A stretch of 64,000 bases of DNA, taken from NCBI GenBank assembly GCA_008360975.2, contig CM039182.1, forward strand, positions 31,917,566 to 31,981,565. The letters are read 5' to 3'. The position numbers were made by a program, and so were the translations under genes. The notes under the pieces are model-generated. The model did not search any database. It was not told the origin of the DNA and saw nothing but the letters and a program-made list of their open reading frames with translations. Shown here in pieces: positions 16,159 to 30,581 of this stretch; the stretch's first letter is position 1; every line of letters begins with the position of its first letter. The stretch is from Lichenostomus cassidix. Lineage: Eukaryota; Chordata; Aves; Passeriformes; Meliphagidae.

Positions 16159-16291
16159 ATCCCTTCCCCATCCCCATCCCCTCCCCATCCCCTTCCCTTC
16201 CCCATCCCCCTCCCCCTCCCCTCCCTCCTCCCCTCCCTCCCCTCCTCCCTCCCCTCCCTCCCCTCCCCTCCCCCTCCCCTCCCTCCCCTCG
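16159..16291. repeat. Homopyrimidine C/T tract of about 130 bp
   Basis: An almost pure C/T stretch on the plus strand (CCCCATCCCC and CCCTCC units, with only a few interrupting A residues). It is long enough to form triplex (H-) DNA in principle. The complementary minus strand gives a meaningless Gly/Glu/Arg frame. Confidence 0.9.
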
Positions 16292-16924
16292 CAACTTTTG
16301 AATTTTCCAGTTTGCACTGCTGTCTTCAGACTTGCACCTTGTTTTCCCCTCTCCTTGCCCACATTCCAGTGTGGTTTAGCAAAGCAACAAGAAATTCCTT
16401 CCCTACATCTCCTTTCTGTCTTCACTTCTGGTGCATTCATCATTCCCATTGCTGAAGCTCACAAATGCCATTCAGCTTTTGCTGCACACCCAAATGACTG
16501 GCAAATCCTGCCTGTCTCTCTCTTACACATGACACTTTTCTTCTTCCATCTCTGCCAAGGAGGAACTGTGCTTTGATTATGAAGGTGGTGCTGATTCAGA
16601 TAACACTTTCTCTTGTTAGAGAGGAAGACCTTTCCAGCAAAGGAAGAGAATTGTAGTGGAGCCTTCCCTGATTAAGCCTGATCTAATGCACCTGGTAAAA
16701 TTTTGGGAATTTTTGCGTACCTCTTCAGAGTCCTACTCATATTCCTTGTGATTAGTAGAAGATTATGGGAAGCTTTTGCATGGATATCACCATCAAGAAA
16801 GTAAGCTGGCAGCACGTTTCAATGAGCCATTGTCCAGCTGATATTTAAGAAGCTAACTCATAAAATTATCACTATAGCCATGGAAGCTTATCTTTCTCAC
16901 CCCAAACAAGTTAGAAATCACAGA

Positions 16925-16990
16925 GTGATAGAATCATAGAATACCTGAGTTGGAAGGGACCCACAAGGATCATCAAATCCAACTTCTAGA
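16925..16990 (-). mobile_element. CR1 LINE 3'-end fragment
   Basis: A short segment resembling the reverse complement of the avian CR1 3' tail: an AGAATCATAGAAT block followed by GTTGGAAGGGACC and ATCATCAAATCCAACTT. It is only the tail of a 5'-truncated copy. Confidence 0.75.
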
Positions 16991-19900
16991 AAGGAGAGTG
17001 TGACAAAAAGACCTTTGCATTGTAAGGAGATATCAGAGTTTTTGGGGCTTCTTTTTTCCCTGGGGCTGTTATTCATTTGGGACCCAACACTGGTCCGTGC
17101 TGCTTTTTGGCAGCAAACAGGTCAAGCAGCTGCTCAGATACATTTAGTTGCCTCTGACGTGCCTTCAGTAAAAGGCAGTGAGACAGCAGAGTGTTGTCGC
17201 AGTGGAACTAATGAGCTAAAAGTAGAAAGCAGGAGACAACAGCAGGTGGCTTTAGCGGCGGGAAAAGGAAGGTTTATATTTCCACATGCCGCAGAGGATG
17301 ATTTTAGCTATTCCGGTAGGTATTCAAGTGGAAATCCTCTGTGTGGCTCACCAGGCTCAGCAAGAGATGAGCAGAGATGCTGCTCTCAGACCCTGGTTAC
17401 CTCCCCATATCCATTTCACCAGTCCCGATGGGGTAGGTGGGTGCTGAAGCCCAGAACTGGATACATCGACAGCTGCTCTTGGTTCAACCAGAGATGATAG
17501 CAACCCCCTTCCTTGGATTTGCTAAGCTTCCCCATTTCGTGTGCTGTAACAGAAGCAGAAGCTGGGATTTGCTTTTTCCTAGGGAAGTGGTAGAAGGAGT
17601 GAGTTTCATCTTTGGGACACAGACTTTGCCAGAGGCAGGCGTCATTTATCACCTGCAGCCTCAGGATGACACGCTGGGCTGGCTCACGAGCTCAGGCTGG
17701 TGGGGGATGCAGCTCCTCCCGTGGCACTGTGAGGCTGGACGAGCTGGGAGGGCAGGGGGCAGAAGCCAGATGCTCCTCCTGGGTGAGACAGGGATCACTG
17801 TGACACATACCACAGGTGCTGGAGGGCTGTGACTGTAGGTCTGTCCCAGGCAAACAGGAAGCCCATCAGGGCAGGAACCATGAGCTTTCTGCTGCACTTC
17901 CAGGGGTGTTTTCCCTGAGCTCTCTCCCTCTGTGTGCTTTACAGGACAAGTGGGGAAGGGGTAAGAAATCAGGTGTTGCAGAAAAAAATTCATCCAGACC
18001 AATCCCCAAAATGGAACAAGCTCTTATAGAAGCTGCAGAGGTTTTTTTTTATAGTGCCCCTGTGATAAGCATAGCTTTCCTGTCCATCAAACAAGTTAAT
18101 AACTGGGTGCTCATAAGCCATCCCAGTTACACTTCTGGAACCTCATGGGCTAAAGGGAAAATTCTGTACTCAAATCACCTGCAAGCAACTAGCATTTCCA
18201 AACTTGTGAAGGTAGCAAGGGCACCTTCACAGCATTCAACAGGCATAGCACTCCTGTGGTACTTCTCGACTTCTTCAGCCTTCTGCTAAAAAATTAACAT
18301 AGGGAACAGTTTTATTTATGTAGAAATACATACCTATCCAAAGAGGCTCTCTTAAATGCTTGCAGTGTCAGAGGTTTCTCTTCACATCACATATCCGGGG
18401 GCTGAATTGGGTGCAGAAGCCATGGGGCAAAGCAGTGTCTCAATGCAGGAGACAGTACAGAGGTGGGAAGCCATCTGACCAGCTCTACTTATTCTCTGCT
18501 AACTGAGCCCAGCTCATCTTCCATGGAACACAGACCATCTGTGTGGAGAGACAGAGTGACACTATCTCAAAGGGATATTTGGCATTTTGGGCTGCTTATT
18601 TTAGAGGGTAACACCTGTGGCACCTTAGAAGCTCGCTGTTTAAAAATCACATTCAGTTCTTTCTTCAGGGCAGAGGACAGAAAAGCAGATGAGTCTCTAT
18701 GAGTGATTAGTCCAGGCAGTGTGGACTTGGAACCAAGCATTGTCATTTAGAAGGCTACTACACTTTATATAAATAAAAGCTGTCTGTTGAGGATAGCTAA
18801 ACCTCACTAGTTTTGTTTTAAAATAAGAGCATAAATAAACACTACACTCTGTTTTGCCACATTTCCCAGTCTATTGCTCTAGCGAGTCAGAAGAAGCTGC
18901 AGTTTTCTCCAGGAAACGAGTGGTGGAACTGATACATTCCTCCTCCCACCCTCCCCTTCCCCATCCTTCTCTTCCTCCTCCTTTCTCATTGCATCACCTC
19001 TGTTGCAGCAGACTTACACTTGTCACAGGAATTTAAGAATCTGCACCTATTCCAAGAGAAAGGGATTCGCCATTAAAATTTCCTTAAAAAAACCCAGCTA
19101 TCATGACAAGTCCTGGTCAAGAAGAAAAGACTAAGTAGTGTTTTAAAAAATCAGAGAAGTTAGATCCAGGCTGAAGCAGATTTTGGTCCTATTCAGACAA
19201 GCAAAACCTGGGGTCTTGCTCCTGGTGACACACAGAATGCTGGGCAGTGACTCAAATCACCACCTTGCTCCCCCACTCACCTTTGCTGTCTTCTGCCTGG
19301 AAGGAGGAGTCACAATTGCTATGGACTCTCAGTGGGCTTCTGACCACAGGATAGGGAAAAGGAGACACTGTTTTTCTCCTCATGCCAAAATGGAGCAATA
19401 AGAAAAAATTTTGAGTGACATATATCACTAAGGGCAGGACTTGATAGTTCATGTATCTACATCAATCACCTACCCCTCATCTCTAGCTTTGCTGCAGGAT
19501 TCTTCTCTGTGGCATTGTCTGAAGAACTGCCTCCTTCAGATCTCTCTGGTGCCTATCTCATTAAATAAAACCTTTTTCTGACAGTGATTTTTCTTTCCCT
19601 GTTAAGTGCCAAAGCTGATCCTAAAACTCTATCTCCTCAAAGGTATATTTCTGCATGGGAAACCCGATGTTCTGGGTGAGGTTAGCGCAAAACCATCAGC
19701 TCTTCCACTCATTCCTCCATGGAGTTTGGGCTCAGGATTCCTTGCAGCAGGATAGGTCCATGGTTAGAAAACAAAGCTTTTGATTTTAGGTAAGTTTTGG
19801 TCTGCTCTCTTTGCTGCAAACTTTAACAAAGTTTTCATTTGACCAGTTCCTCCACTCTTCCCCCACTGTGGATACTCCAGCCCTATTATCTACTTAATTC

Positions 19901-22900
19901 TCATTATATTTGCTCACTTACTCTTCCTATGCATTAGGGATCTCTTGCCTACTTTCTCCTTTCCTACACAGCTTACAATACCCCAGAAAGTCAGAAAGCA
20001 GAGGCCCCAACAAGAATCAGAAGTGAGAACTGTGCAATGCCCACAATACTGTGAAAAAATATTTTGAAGATGCTAAAGGAGGAATTAAGAGAGGATCTGC
20101 CCACTGTGGGCAGTTTGTTTGAAAAATAGGCATATCCTTCATAGGTCTAGCAATTTCCCAGCTAGCTACTTCTATTAGTTAATGAAATTGATGAAAGATA
20201 TTCTTAGTCAAATAAGAGTGGCAACAGTCACAAAGAAAAAGCCAAAGAAGCAGGCAAATGCTGCTTTTGCATCCCTTGTGCTGTTCCAACAGGTGACAAA
20301 GATTTCTTCTCTGTGAGTAGCTGGAAATTCACTATTGCCTGGAGAAGTTGTTTCTTTTTGCAGTTTGGGAACTCAGGTAGAATGATTTCATTCAAAGTTT
20401 TCCCAGTTTAAGTTTCTAATACATTCTAGCCAGGTATCAGCCTTCTGATTTCTTTATTTTTTTTTCTTTCCTCTTCTTTTCTCTCCCCTCAGGATTTCAC
20501 GTGTGCTCTTTGAACTGTTTGACCTGGTTGTGTCACCACACCAGAGTCTGAGTGAAAACCTCTGCTTTTCTGCTTTTGGAGACAGCTGAGATGCAGGAGA
20601 GCCAGCGGCACCATGTCTGCCCCTTGCTCATCTCCAGCTACACACAGAGGTGCCAAACTATCACCTGGGGTTTTACCTGGACAAAGCCCACAGGGGAAGT
20701 GCCCAGGTGTGGGGTCCAAGCCCCCATTCTGGCTGACCACTGTGCAGGCTTGCTTGGAGCCAGTGCTGTGCTCTAGCATGGCTGCACCTTGGATGAAGGC
20801 TCCATGGAGTCTCCCTCACAGGTGCAATGCAGAAATATCTTTCTCAAACTGAAAAGAAAAACTTGGAGGCATGGCATGGCAGGTGTGGACAGGCAGTGCA
20901 TGGCAAGGTAGGAGTTAAGCACAGATGGAAGGGACAGAAGCAGATACAGATTCTCTGTGCTCCCCAGTCAGAGATGAGCACCAGTGACCCTCATGAGTTA
21001 AAAATGAACTTTTTTATTCATTCATCTCTGGACTTCTCTGGCCATTTAAAAAGGAATAAAAACCTGGAGCACAAGTTGCACCTTCTTTCCACGGGACTCA
21101 AACAACAAGATGGCCATAATTCAAACTTTCTATATACCTCTGTTCCCCATAGCCCAAACACAATACCAGTTACTTCCAATCCTACCTGCTCAGACAGCCA
21201 GTGGAGCAGCTGGGCTTGCAACGCAGTGCAGTTGGTGAATTTGGGAGATGCCCCAGAACAGGGGATGGAGCTGCTGACTCTCTGACTGACCAGGTTTCAC
21301 TCCCCCTTCCCCTGTGACTGGCAGAGCAGAGGATTGGGGATCCCCAAGGTGCTCCCAGCTGGCATTGGGCAGTGCTCAGCTGCAGGAAGTCTTAAAACTT
21401 AGAAATCCTTGAGCCCTGATTTTGGCAGCAGAGAAGTGGGAGAATGTTTTGTTCCTAGGGCTGGGGGTGGGTAAAGGAGCTCCCAGATCTTGCCCACAGC
21501 AGTCCCCCAGATTTCAAAGTGGGAAACAGCTGGAGCCCAGGGACCCCTGTTTGACAGTGGGCAGCTGTACTGGGGGTTTTCTGAGGGGAGAGTGAGCTTA
21601 AGCCCACTTGAGTGCTAGTGGTGTGAGGTTTAGCCTGTATGGTCAACCTCTGTATGGTCAACCTCTGTATGGTCAACCTTTAATCATGGTTTTTTTGATT
21701 AAACCATGGATAGCCACAGTCCTGAGTGAATTCTGATTTCTGTAGTTAAGATTTCAGGTTTCTCTGGCTTTGAAGACCTAAATTAACTGTGTGGTGCAAT
21801 CAAAGATGTGCTAAACCCTAGAAATTTAGGGGAATATTAAAATTTTGTAATATTTTTTAAAAGTCTCAGTGTTTGAGCTTGCATTTCCAACTGCTCTGCA
21901 ATGTTCAGCTTGCAGGCACTGCATGGGTGCTCAGCAAGGAGGGGCCTCCCCACCGTCACTGGGCTGGGGACATCACAGGTGGTGTGATGGGATAAGCATG
22001 GACTGAGACATGGGGCTCAACCCCTTCCTCAAACTGAAGCAAGCTGTCTGTTCCTTCAACATCTGGATCCATGTGAGAAAGAAATTGCTTGTATGTTTTA
22101 GTTCCAGAACTGGACCCTCTGAAAACTCATCTTCTCCTGCAACATCTGCTTGGGACCAGAGAGACCAGTCCTTAAGGCTATCCCTGTGCATGAGGCCACC
22201 CTTACATGTTCTGCATCTGTCAGTACTACCTTAGAATTTATAAACTTATTTTTCAATTATATGAAGTTGTTTAATCATCTTTCACAGATCCCCTTGCAAA
22301 TTGCCCACTGTCTTCCAATGCTGGAACAGAGCAAATAAAAAGAAACATTGGAAGAAGAGCATTTATTAATCTCATCTTCATATGTGGAAAATTGAGAGTA
22401 AATATTCTCTCCAAGGTTACCCACACACCCATCCAGTTCTACCTTCCCACCAGGCATCAGGTGACTCGATCCCAGTATGAGCTTTCCTTTCCAGGAAATA
22501 TTTTCAGCTATATCATTATTTAGTCCAGTTGTTAACTTCCACAGCATTTTTTCTTTTTATACCTTGAAGATCTATTGTTCTTGACTCCTTTCTATGAAAT
22601 TCACAGATGATTTGCTGCATGGGTTCCCTTCTAGCCTCCAGTAGATAGAAATTAAACAAATTGTACATAAAACAGTCTGGAAATCCAGACTTTGATAGAA
22701 TGATTAATTTTAAAATAATAAAAAATCCCACGCCTTTATGTTCCACTCTGTGTGTGAGCCCAGCACCAGATTATTGGGATTTTTCAGTGAAATTTTGCTC
22801 TTGCTACTTTTTCTCTCAAGTGCCAGCAGCGGATGTGATGGCATCAAACACTCCCTGGCAAAGCCAGCTGCATTGGAGGGACATTCAGGGCTACCCTGGC

Positions 22901-25900
22901 TGCACAGCAACAGCCATGGTTACTTGTGCTATTGTCACTGCTCAAGCAGAAGATTTGGCATCAGCCACTTTAATTATTTATATTTGTTGTAAATGTACGA
23001 AGGACACCTCAACACGAGCAAGAAGCTGGTCTTCAGCTTGGCGAATAACCCTGCACTACCTGCTCTAAAGAGGCAGCAGCTCTGCTGGAAGCTCCTTTGG
23101 ACATGGTCCAGCAGGACAAGGCTGGCATCTTCCCTCTTCAGATGTCCGCTGATACACGAAGAAGAAAGGCTTTGGAATGTGAAATGCAGGTTAGGACCTG
23201 TTATCTCTGCTTTTTTCCCCCTCTCTGCCAAGGAGAGTGGAGCATTCAGCACACTTGCCTGTGCTCCACACCATACAGTGAAGGGAGAAGAGGCATTGAG
23301 CAGCAGCCCTGTACCTGGCTGGAGCAGCAGCTGGGGAAGTCAGTGTTTAACTAATAAGAATCTTGACTACTCATAATTAACCTTTCTCTAAAGTTAATTA
23401 ATTGCTCTGAAGGAAGAAAATTTTTCATGCCTCTTGGAACTACATAAATAATTGTCAGATAAGTGGTATTTGATGCACTGTTAAAATCTTTTGGGTTGAT
23501 TTTTTGTTGTTATTTTTCTGTTCAGGGTTTAGGGTTTTTGTGGGGGTGACGATTATTGTTTTGGGCAAGTTGGTTTTGGGTTTTTGTTTGTTTCAATTTG
23601 TAGGGTTTTTTGGGTTTTTTTTGTTTTTTTTTTCAAGAGATCAGTTCCTAAGCATTTACTACACAAAACTGTTAAAGAGACAACACAGAAATCCAAATTA
23701 GCAGCGCTGTTTGAAAGGGAGGTTAATCAATCAGACAGAATTCAGCTGTAAAGCAACCATGGGATTTGGCATCTGGGATTTTTCAGTGTGAAATAGATTA
23801 CCTTTGTGTTCCCTAGGTGTTGCTTCTCTCTGCCCAATCCTGCACTGAATCCACTGGTCAGGAGAAAGGGGAAAACTGACATCTAGTTCAAGGAGGAGAC
23901 AAGAAATAGGAGCACTAGGAAAGCATGTTAGACTGTGAAAGGTGAGAAGCATGAGACAGCTGCTGGCTGGTGAAGTTCTCCATCCTGTTGCCATCCTGCC
24001 ACAGTTCAGATCACACCAAAATATCCCAGCAGTGCACGTGAGAGTCATCAACCAGTTGAATGTTCCCTGGCAAAGTCAGTTTGTGTGTTTGTTGTGAGAT
24101 TGGATACGGGGCAATATTTGTAATGATCTGTACTCTTAGTGTAGTGGAATCATGTATCATCAACAATGATTTAGTAATCAATGCTCCGTGGTTCCTCTGT
24201 CCTGCACTGCCATGGGAGTTAGGCACCTGCTTCCACAGAACCTGTAAAAGATAGTAGAGTCACTGCAAATTATTAAATCCTGACATCATATGGGGTATAA
24301 ACATCAGCTACATTTAGCTATCCATCAGATGCTCTTTATCTCCATGAGTTTTGCAGGATTTCTACCATGAGACAGAGAGGACCATCTTACTACTATTGAG
24401 GTAGTACTGCAAATACACATCTCTCTCGTAACCTTGGATCCTGGCAAAAGACTGGCTACTTATCACGCTGAGAACTGGAGAAAAATGGAGCAGTGAGGAA
24501 AAGGGGTGGGCAGCTCATGGTTCCTCCACGTAGAGAGTTGCAAGACTGGATTCCACACAGAACTAATCCACTGTTCTACCCTGGTTAGTTAATATGTGGG
24601 CAGTCTATAGATTTTAATCATTTGTTTATTTAAAGCAATTATGAAAGTCTATGCAAGCCCTCTGTCAGTATTTTCCTTTGGGGTAAATCTTGAAAGACAA
24701 AGATACTGAAGCATCACAGAGGGTTACCTTGTGCCTGTGCTGCTTACCATAGCTGCTATAATCCATGTATTAAGGGATGGGGTCAGCATGAGAAAATTGA
24801 GCCTGGAATTTTGGGCAGATCCCAAATTACTGGACTTGAGATGCTGTGCAGGGAGTGCAATCTCATCCTAATGCAGTACTGGGAGAAGAAGAAGGGTGGA
24901 ATCAGACTGGTGGAATAGTTACACCAATATTGGTTCTTGGTAACGACAATTCTCCATTCTTGATCCCTAATGTATCAGACAGCTTCACAGCTGGAAAGCT
25001 CCACCAAAAACAAAAGAAAAAAAGAGAAAAAGGGGGGGACAGAGAAACAACTACTTTTTACGCTTAAAAAATAATCTTACACAGGAAACACCACTAGCCA
25101 GTTGTACAGTGGGAAAACTATTTGCACCATAGCTGCTTGTTAAGAACTGACTTGAAGAAAAGTTTGCAGACCTTTGTTAACAAAGATCTTTCATGTTTTG
25201 CCAAAACAATTTAGTTCCTATTTGAATGTGAAAGAGATCTACTACTAGATATCAAAAAAGTAGCCTCAGTTGCTACCACAAAGGTTAAGAAATCATTCTA
25301 TGTAAGGTGGTCTCTCACTTCCTCAGGAAATTCAGCAACAGACCCGCCAAAGTGGCTCATAGCCTTTCCAAGGCCATTAGCATATCTGTCAGTTTTAACA
25401 AACATTTCAACTTCTATATCTAAAGCAGTAGAAGGAAAAGTACTAAGGCTTATTTGTTCCAGTTTAATAACAAGTTTATCTCAAACTGAGAAAGTGTGAT
25501 GATGGTATTTTTTGTGCTCCCTGAACATATCGACCTACTTAAGGAAAACTGTTTTCTACCTTAGCTTGATCAAAGTGTTGTGTTTAGAAATACAGCTGTA
25601 TGAAATGTAGAAAAACATTCCTCTGCTGAACCTAACAGTCCCGACCTGTCCATATACAGAGGCAGTGCTACTTGAAAGATTTTATGCAGAAGTAAAATGT
25701 CAGCAAAGCAAGAAATTATATCTACAGGTACTGCAGGTGAGGTAGCTTAAGTGCATTTTGTATTCTCCTTTATGCTGCTGTTTAAAAGGCAAGGGCAGTG
25801 TCTGCGAGCATGAGGGAAATTAATTCACATAATTTGCCCTGCCAAAAAAAAATTGCTTTTGTAGAAAGCAATAGAAAATGTTTATCCCAGATTGTTTTTC

Positions 25901-27480
25901 TTCTCTGGTTACTCACATTAGCTCTAGAGGACTGCAGCAGCTAAGCAGAGTAGACTGATAGTAAAGGGTGGCAGTGGTGTTTGTCTGCCTGAACTGTTGC
26001 TCCTTTGTGAAGCCATGCAGCAGAAGGTGCTTTCCCAAAAAGCATTCTCCAGCTGCCTGGGCCGCACTGTTTCCACATCATGCAGCACCACAGTCAAATG
26101 ATTTGCTGAGTAGTGCAATACCAAGTCTTAATGTCATTACAGATTTGAAGGATAGTTATATAGGAGAAATGACTAAACAACAGCCTGAGTAAACTTCATC
26201 TTATGTATACTGTCTTTATGCACGCACACACACACTTGGAACTTATTCTGACTCCACATGTAAACCAGTATGTCTCTTAACTGTTGTCATCGGGTGCAAA
26301 TTTTCCATTACATACACAGTCTCAGACTAGCCTGGGTAGCAGCTGTTGCGAACTTCTTGTGGCCACTTCTTGGAAGCACTTGGGAACATGGCATATTTAA
26401 GAGCAGGTGTTATCTTGCATTCTCTAGGCTACGCCTAGAATTGAGACTATACATAAACCTAGATAAACATTAGGCTTGTCTAAAGTCAGTATTCAAATAT
26501 GCTCTGCAATTCATTCTGAACTTCAGCTTTTTGTGTACTAGCACAGAGTAACATCAAGGTTTTTTACTCAGGTTGTTTTCACTTCATTGCAAAAGTGCAG
26601 TATTTGACCAGTTCTGACTATGCTAATAATTAATCTAGGACTAAATGAAGTATAAAAATGTCTAGAGAAAAGTACATATCTGTTTCAGTAGCTGTATTTA
26701 CAAACACTGTGTAAGAATTAGTCTGGCCAATTGATTTCATATACAGAACCTGGAGCTTAAAGAAAGTGTTTCTAAATGCATTCACAATGAAGCAGAGATG
26801 AGACTCCCATTCCTGGGGAGAATGCAAGCCACAAAAGTTAAAAAACCCCCTGCTAACACAGATCTCTCTGCCCAAGCGATCTCAGTTAAAAAACTCCAAC
26901 CAACCAACAAACCAACCAACCAACAAAACCTCACCCACAAATGAGGAAACAGCTGCAAATTACCCTTTCCATTTTAGGACTGTCAATTTTAGAGATGGCC
27001 AGTTAAGTCCAGCAACTATTCATACACTCAGACATCCACAAGTATGTCCAATAGAGTAAGTTACCACTTTCACCTGTTCTTCAAATGGACTGCCTTACAT
27101 CACTGAACTTGAGGACAAAATAAACCACATAATACAAAGCTGCTGCCACTGATAACTTTATATGGACTTGTGATAAGTAGGATGTTTAGTTCAACAGATC
27201 GAACTGTTGGAAGCAGGAGTCTCCAAGCTAAGGATCGCAGCACTCCTTTAGCTTCTAGGCAACATATCTGCCGAACTGCTCCCTAGCTGGCGAACACAAC
27301 TTCTCAAGCCTTGACAATTACAGGTCACAAATACCTTAACCTGCAATAAGTAGCCACCTCTCTCTCTCACTTATCCTAACTCCCTGAGCCTGAATGCCTC
27401 CCTCAACCTGCTCTGCAGCTACTCCCCATACTTTTGCATCTGGCTGCCTCACTGTTTCTGCACACTACTCTCCATAATTT
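16991..27480. other. Intergenic DNA, no gene seen
   Basis: About 10 kb with many frames of 60-165 codons, none showing a known domain, a plausible codon pattern or convincing splice context. The only distinct items are a 15-bp triplet repeat at 21635-21679, a T/G-rich stretch at 23500-23635 and an AACC-type microsatellite near 26898-26930. Confidence 0.5.
21635..21679. repeat. 15-bp unit repeated three times
   Basis: Three perfect head-to-tail copies of CTGTATGGTCAACCT at 21635-21649, 21650-21664 and 21665-21679. Function unknown. Confidence 0.9.
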
Positions 27481-27485
27481 ACACA

Positions 27486-28802
27486 GGCTGGAAAACACCA
27501 CCAAGATCAAGTCCAACCTTTGATCAATCACCACCTTGGCACCAAGTGCCACATTGGAACACAACACCTAAAGGGATGCTGACTCCACTGGGCAGTCCAT
27601 TCCAACATTTGACCCTTTCTGTTCAGAGATCCCTCCTAATATCTGACCTGAACCTCCCCAGCACAGCTTGAGGCCACATCCTCTTGTCCTATCACTTATT
27701 GCCTGCAAGAAGAGACCAACCCCCACCTCTCTGGACCCTCCTTTCAGAGAGTGGTAGAGTGATGCAATCATCCCTGAGCCTCCTTTTCTCCACCCTAAAG
27801 CCCCCAGCTCCCTCAGACACTCCACAGAGGACTTGTGCTCCAGACCCTTCTCCAGCTCCGCTGCCCTTCTCTGGACACTCCAGCACCTCTGTGTCTTCCT
27901 GAACTGAGGGGCACCAAACTGGACACAGGATTCGAGGTGTGGCCTCACCAGTGGTGAGTACAGAGGGACAATCCCTGCCCTAGTCCTGCTGGCCACACTG
28001 TTGCTGATACAGGCCAGGCTGCCATTGGCCTTTTTGGCCACCTGGGCACACTCCTGGCTCTTGTTCAGCTGCTGTCAACCAGCACCCCCAGGTCCTTTTC
28101 TGCCAGGCAGCTTTCCAGCCACTCTGCCCCAGCCTGTAGTGCTGCCTGGGGATGTTGTGACCCAAGTGCAGGACTTGACACTTCACCTTATTGAACCTCA
28201 GTCCATCAATCCACCCTGTCCCAATTCCCCTGCAGAGCCTCCCTAGGCTCCAGCAGACCAACACTCCTGCTCACCTTAGTGTTGTCCATGAAGTGACTGA
28301 GAGCGCAGCCAATCCCCTCATCCAGATCATCAATAAAGATATGGAACAGGGCTGACCGCAGTGCTGAGCTCTGAGGAACCTCTTGTGACCAGCCAACAGC
28401 TGGATGTGGCACCATTCACCTCCACCCGCTGGGCCCAGATATCCAGACTATTTTTTTACTCACTGAAGAGTGCATCAGTCTAAACCGTGGGCTGCCAGCT
28501 TTTCCAGAATGCCACAGCAGACAGTATCAATGGCTTTGCTGAAGTCCAGGTAGACACCAGACACAGTCTTTCCCTCTTCCACTAAGTGGGTCACTGGGTC
28601 ACAGAAGATCAGGTTGGTCAGGCAGCACCTGCCTTTCCTAAACCCATGCTGGTAGGGCCTGATCCCTCGGATGTCCTGTACACGTGATGGCACTCAAGAT
28701 ACCAACTCCATAACCGTCCCAGGCACTAAGGTCAGGCTGATATGCCTGTAGTTCCCTGGATCTTCCAGCCCTTCTTGTGGATGGCTGTCACATTGGCTAA
28801 CC
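27486..28802 (-). mobile_element. CR1 LINE, 5'-truncated, decayed ORF2 reverse transcriptase
   Basis: CR1 is a non-LTR retrotransposon whose ORF2 encodes an endonuclease and a reverse transcriptase. Reading the minus strand from 28802 to 27486, the frames give in order: an ANVTAIHKKGW-like block (RT start), HGFRKGRCCLTNL, a DFSKAIDTV block, a VPQSSALRSALFHIFIDDL block with the degraded catalytic motif as FMDNTK where FADDTK is usual, then the C-terminal RT region up to about 27568 and a CR1-like 3' tail ending near 27486. The pieces lie in different frames, so the copy is inactive. The 5' break is near 28802. Confidence 0.9.
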
Positions 28803-29286
28803 ATATTATGAAAGAACAAAACCAAATACACCAACAGTCCTTCATCTTGAGATATTGACACTTTTGTTTACAGCAAACAATTTTCTTAACATTTCCTAAT
28901 CTGCCTGGATCACCAATAAATACTGGCAAATTCACCAGAGTTGAAAGATTTAACTTCAGTGTTTCAGCTACTTTGCTTTCAATTTACTAAGAGTTTTCAA
29001 CTGCAATTTATGGTTAAAATGTCCTGGATCAAAGGTATGGAGCAATACTTACTTAGAACTTGTTTTGTCACCAATTTCTCTTGGCATATTCTATCTAGCT
29101 TTAAAGATAGCTGGATGTGTGCTAATGTTTCTTTTAACTACTTGTTAATAGTTCATGGCACCAACACTCAGAAATAGTTAATGCAATTGCATTTCATACA
29201 CTTACCTTCTTAAAACCATGACAAACTCTTTTGGTGGCATTCCCTGGCAATCAGGATGGAACTTTGCTGCAAGGGCTTTGTGGGCC

Positions 29287-29318
<32 letters not shown>

Positions 29319-29600
29319 GGCAACATCAACATTGATCAGCCACTTGCCAGAAAGCTAAACAAAGTCAGCAGTGTCTCCCTCCTTCAACCATCTCACCACA
29401 ACTCCAGCAACTGACAAGAGTGACACAAGAGAAAGCTGGAGTATCCACCATGCTTAGCCATCCCATAAAACCACATACTGATTCTCAGGGAAGACAAGGC
29501 TCCTGAGAAGACAGGAGCTAACTTTATTATCCATACAGCAGTATCAAGTCTTGTTTAACTTATATTCCAAAGTAATAGAAAATGCAGAATGAAAGACAAG
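28803..29600. other. Intergenic DNA between the CR1 copy and the TRA2A 3' end
   Basis: AT-rich sequence with a T-run at about 29288-29312. A reverse-complement AATAAA at 29523-29528 could serve as a more distal TRA2A polyadenylation signal. Nothing else is recognised. Confidence 0.5.
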
Positions 29601-29604
29601 AAGC

Positions 29605-30581
29605 CATGTATCAGTGGACTTAACTTTTATTGAGGGGGAAAAAAAGGTTTACATGTAGCTGTATATTTTTTCATCCATATTTTCAAAACTCCAAAAAGGA
29701 CTAGAAACAAAACTTGCTCCATCATTATTTCAATACCAAAAAGTTGGCGATTTTTTCTTTCATGAACAGCAAATTATATAACTAATTGCTATGTTCAATA
29801 AATATTTTTTCTCCTGCACCAATTAAGGGGAAATATTCAACCAAGTACAACAAAGACCCCAGGAATTTAAGAGTTTTAACCTCAATTATTATCCACTGTG
29901 TAGCAATCCAGAAACTTTTTTCTATAAAACACAGCCTTAATTTTGAGTGTACAAGGATCTACTCACCCAGTCAGTCAAATACCAAATTTTGCTCTAGCTC
30001 AAATAGTCTACTCTCAAAGCAACTATCTAACAAAAAAAAAAATTTAAAAAAAAAATCCTCTGGTTCATGACTATCTAAGCAAATTTGTCATTACAGAAAA
30101 GGCTCAAATTCATTACTTGTTTATCAAAGTAACAGGTAAACATTTTAACAGAAAGATTAACAAGTTACTTGGAAATGCAGGTTTATGTTAAAGTATCCGA
30201 GTGTGTATACTACATATGACATGCAAGCTTTAAAAATATCAATACTCTCTTCTGATTAGTCAGGAGTCCAACTGTTTTAAAAACCAAATAGGAATGACTT
30301 CCAAAATGTATCAGCACTTTGGGTTCTCTATTCCATTTTGCTCAAGATGTTTTACTACACAAAAACTACAACAATTACAATATTTAAGAGTATTACAATA
30401 AGAAGGGATGGAAAATAGGAATACGTCAACTGAAAATATGTATATTCTAAATGAACCAAAGACTTGTGAAAGAGCTGGAAGGAGGACAAGAAAGGGAAAA
30501 TGGAAGGGAAAGCAGTAGGGATGCTAAAGATCTGAACTTTGTATTTAAAAATCAAGTCCTCAACTGTAACTCTTCTGATCA
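29605..30581 (-). other. TRA2A: TRA2A 3' UTR
   Basis: Downstream of the TGA at 30584-30582, the terminal exon runs towards lower coordinates. The first well-placed AATAAA on the minus strand is at 29631-29626, predicting cleavage near 29605-29615 and a 3' UTR of about 0.97 kb. The UTR contains a T-rich run on the gene strand at about 30033-30058. The end is inferred only. Confidence 0.6.
29626..29631 (-). terminator. TRA2A: TRA2A polyadenylation signal AATAAA
   Basis: Canonical hexamer on the minus strand, about 950 bases downstream of the TRA2A stop. An alternative copy lies further on at 29523-29528. Confidence 0.55.

Noticed and set aside
17000..17497. 165-codon plus-strand frame next to the CR1 tail
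   Set aside because: No domain and no promoter or splice context; frames of this size are expected by chance in 10 kb of intergenic DNA.
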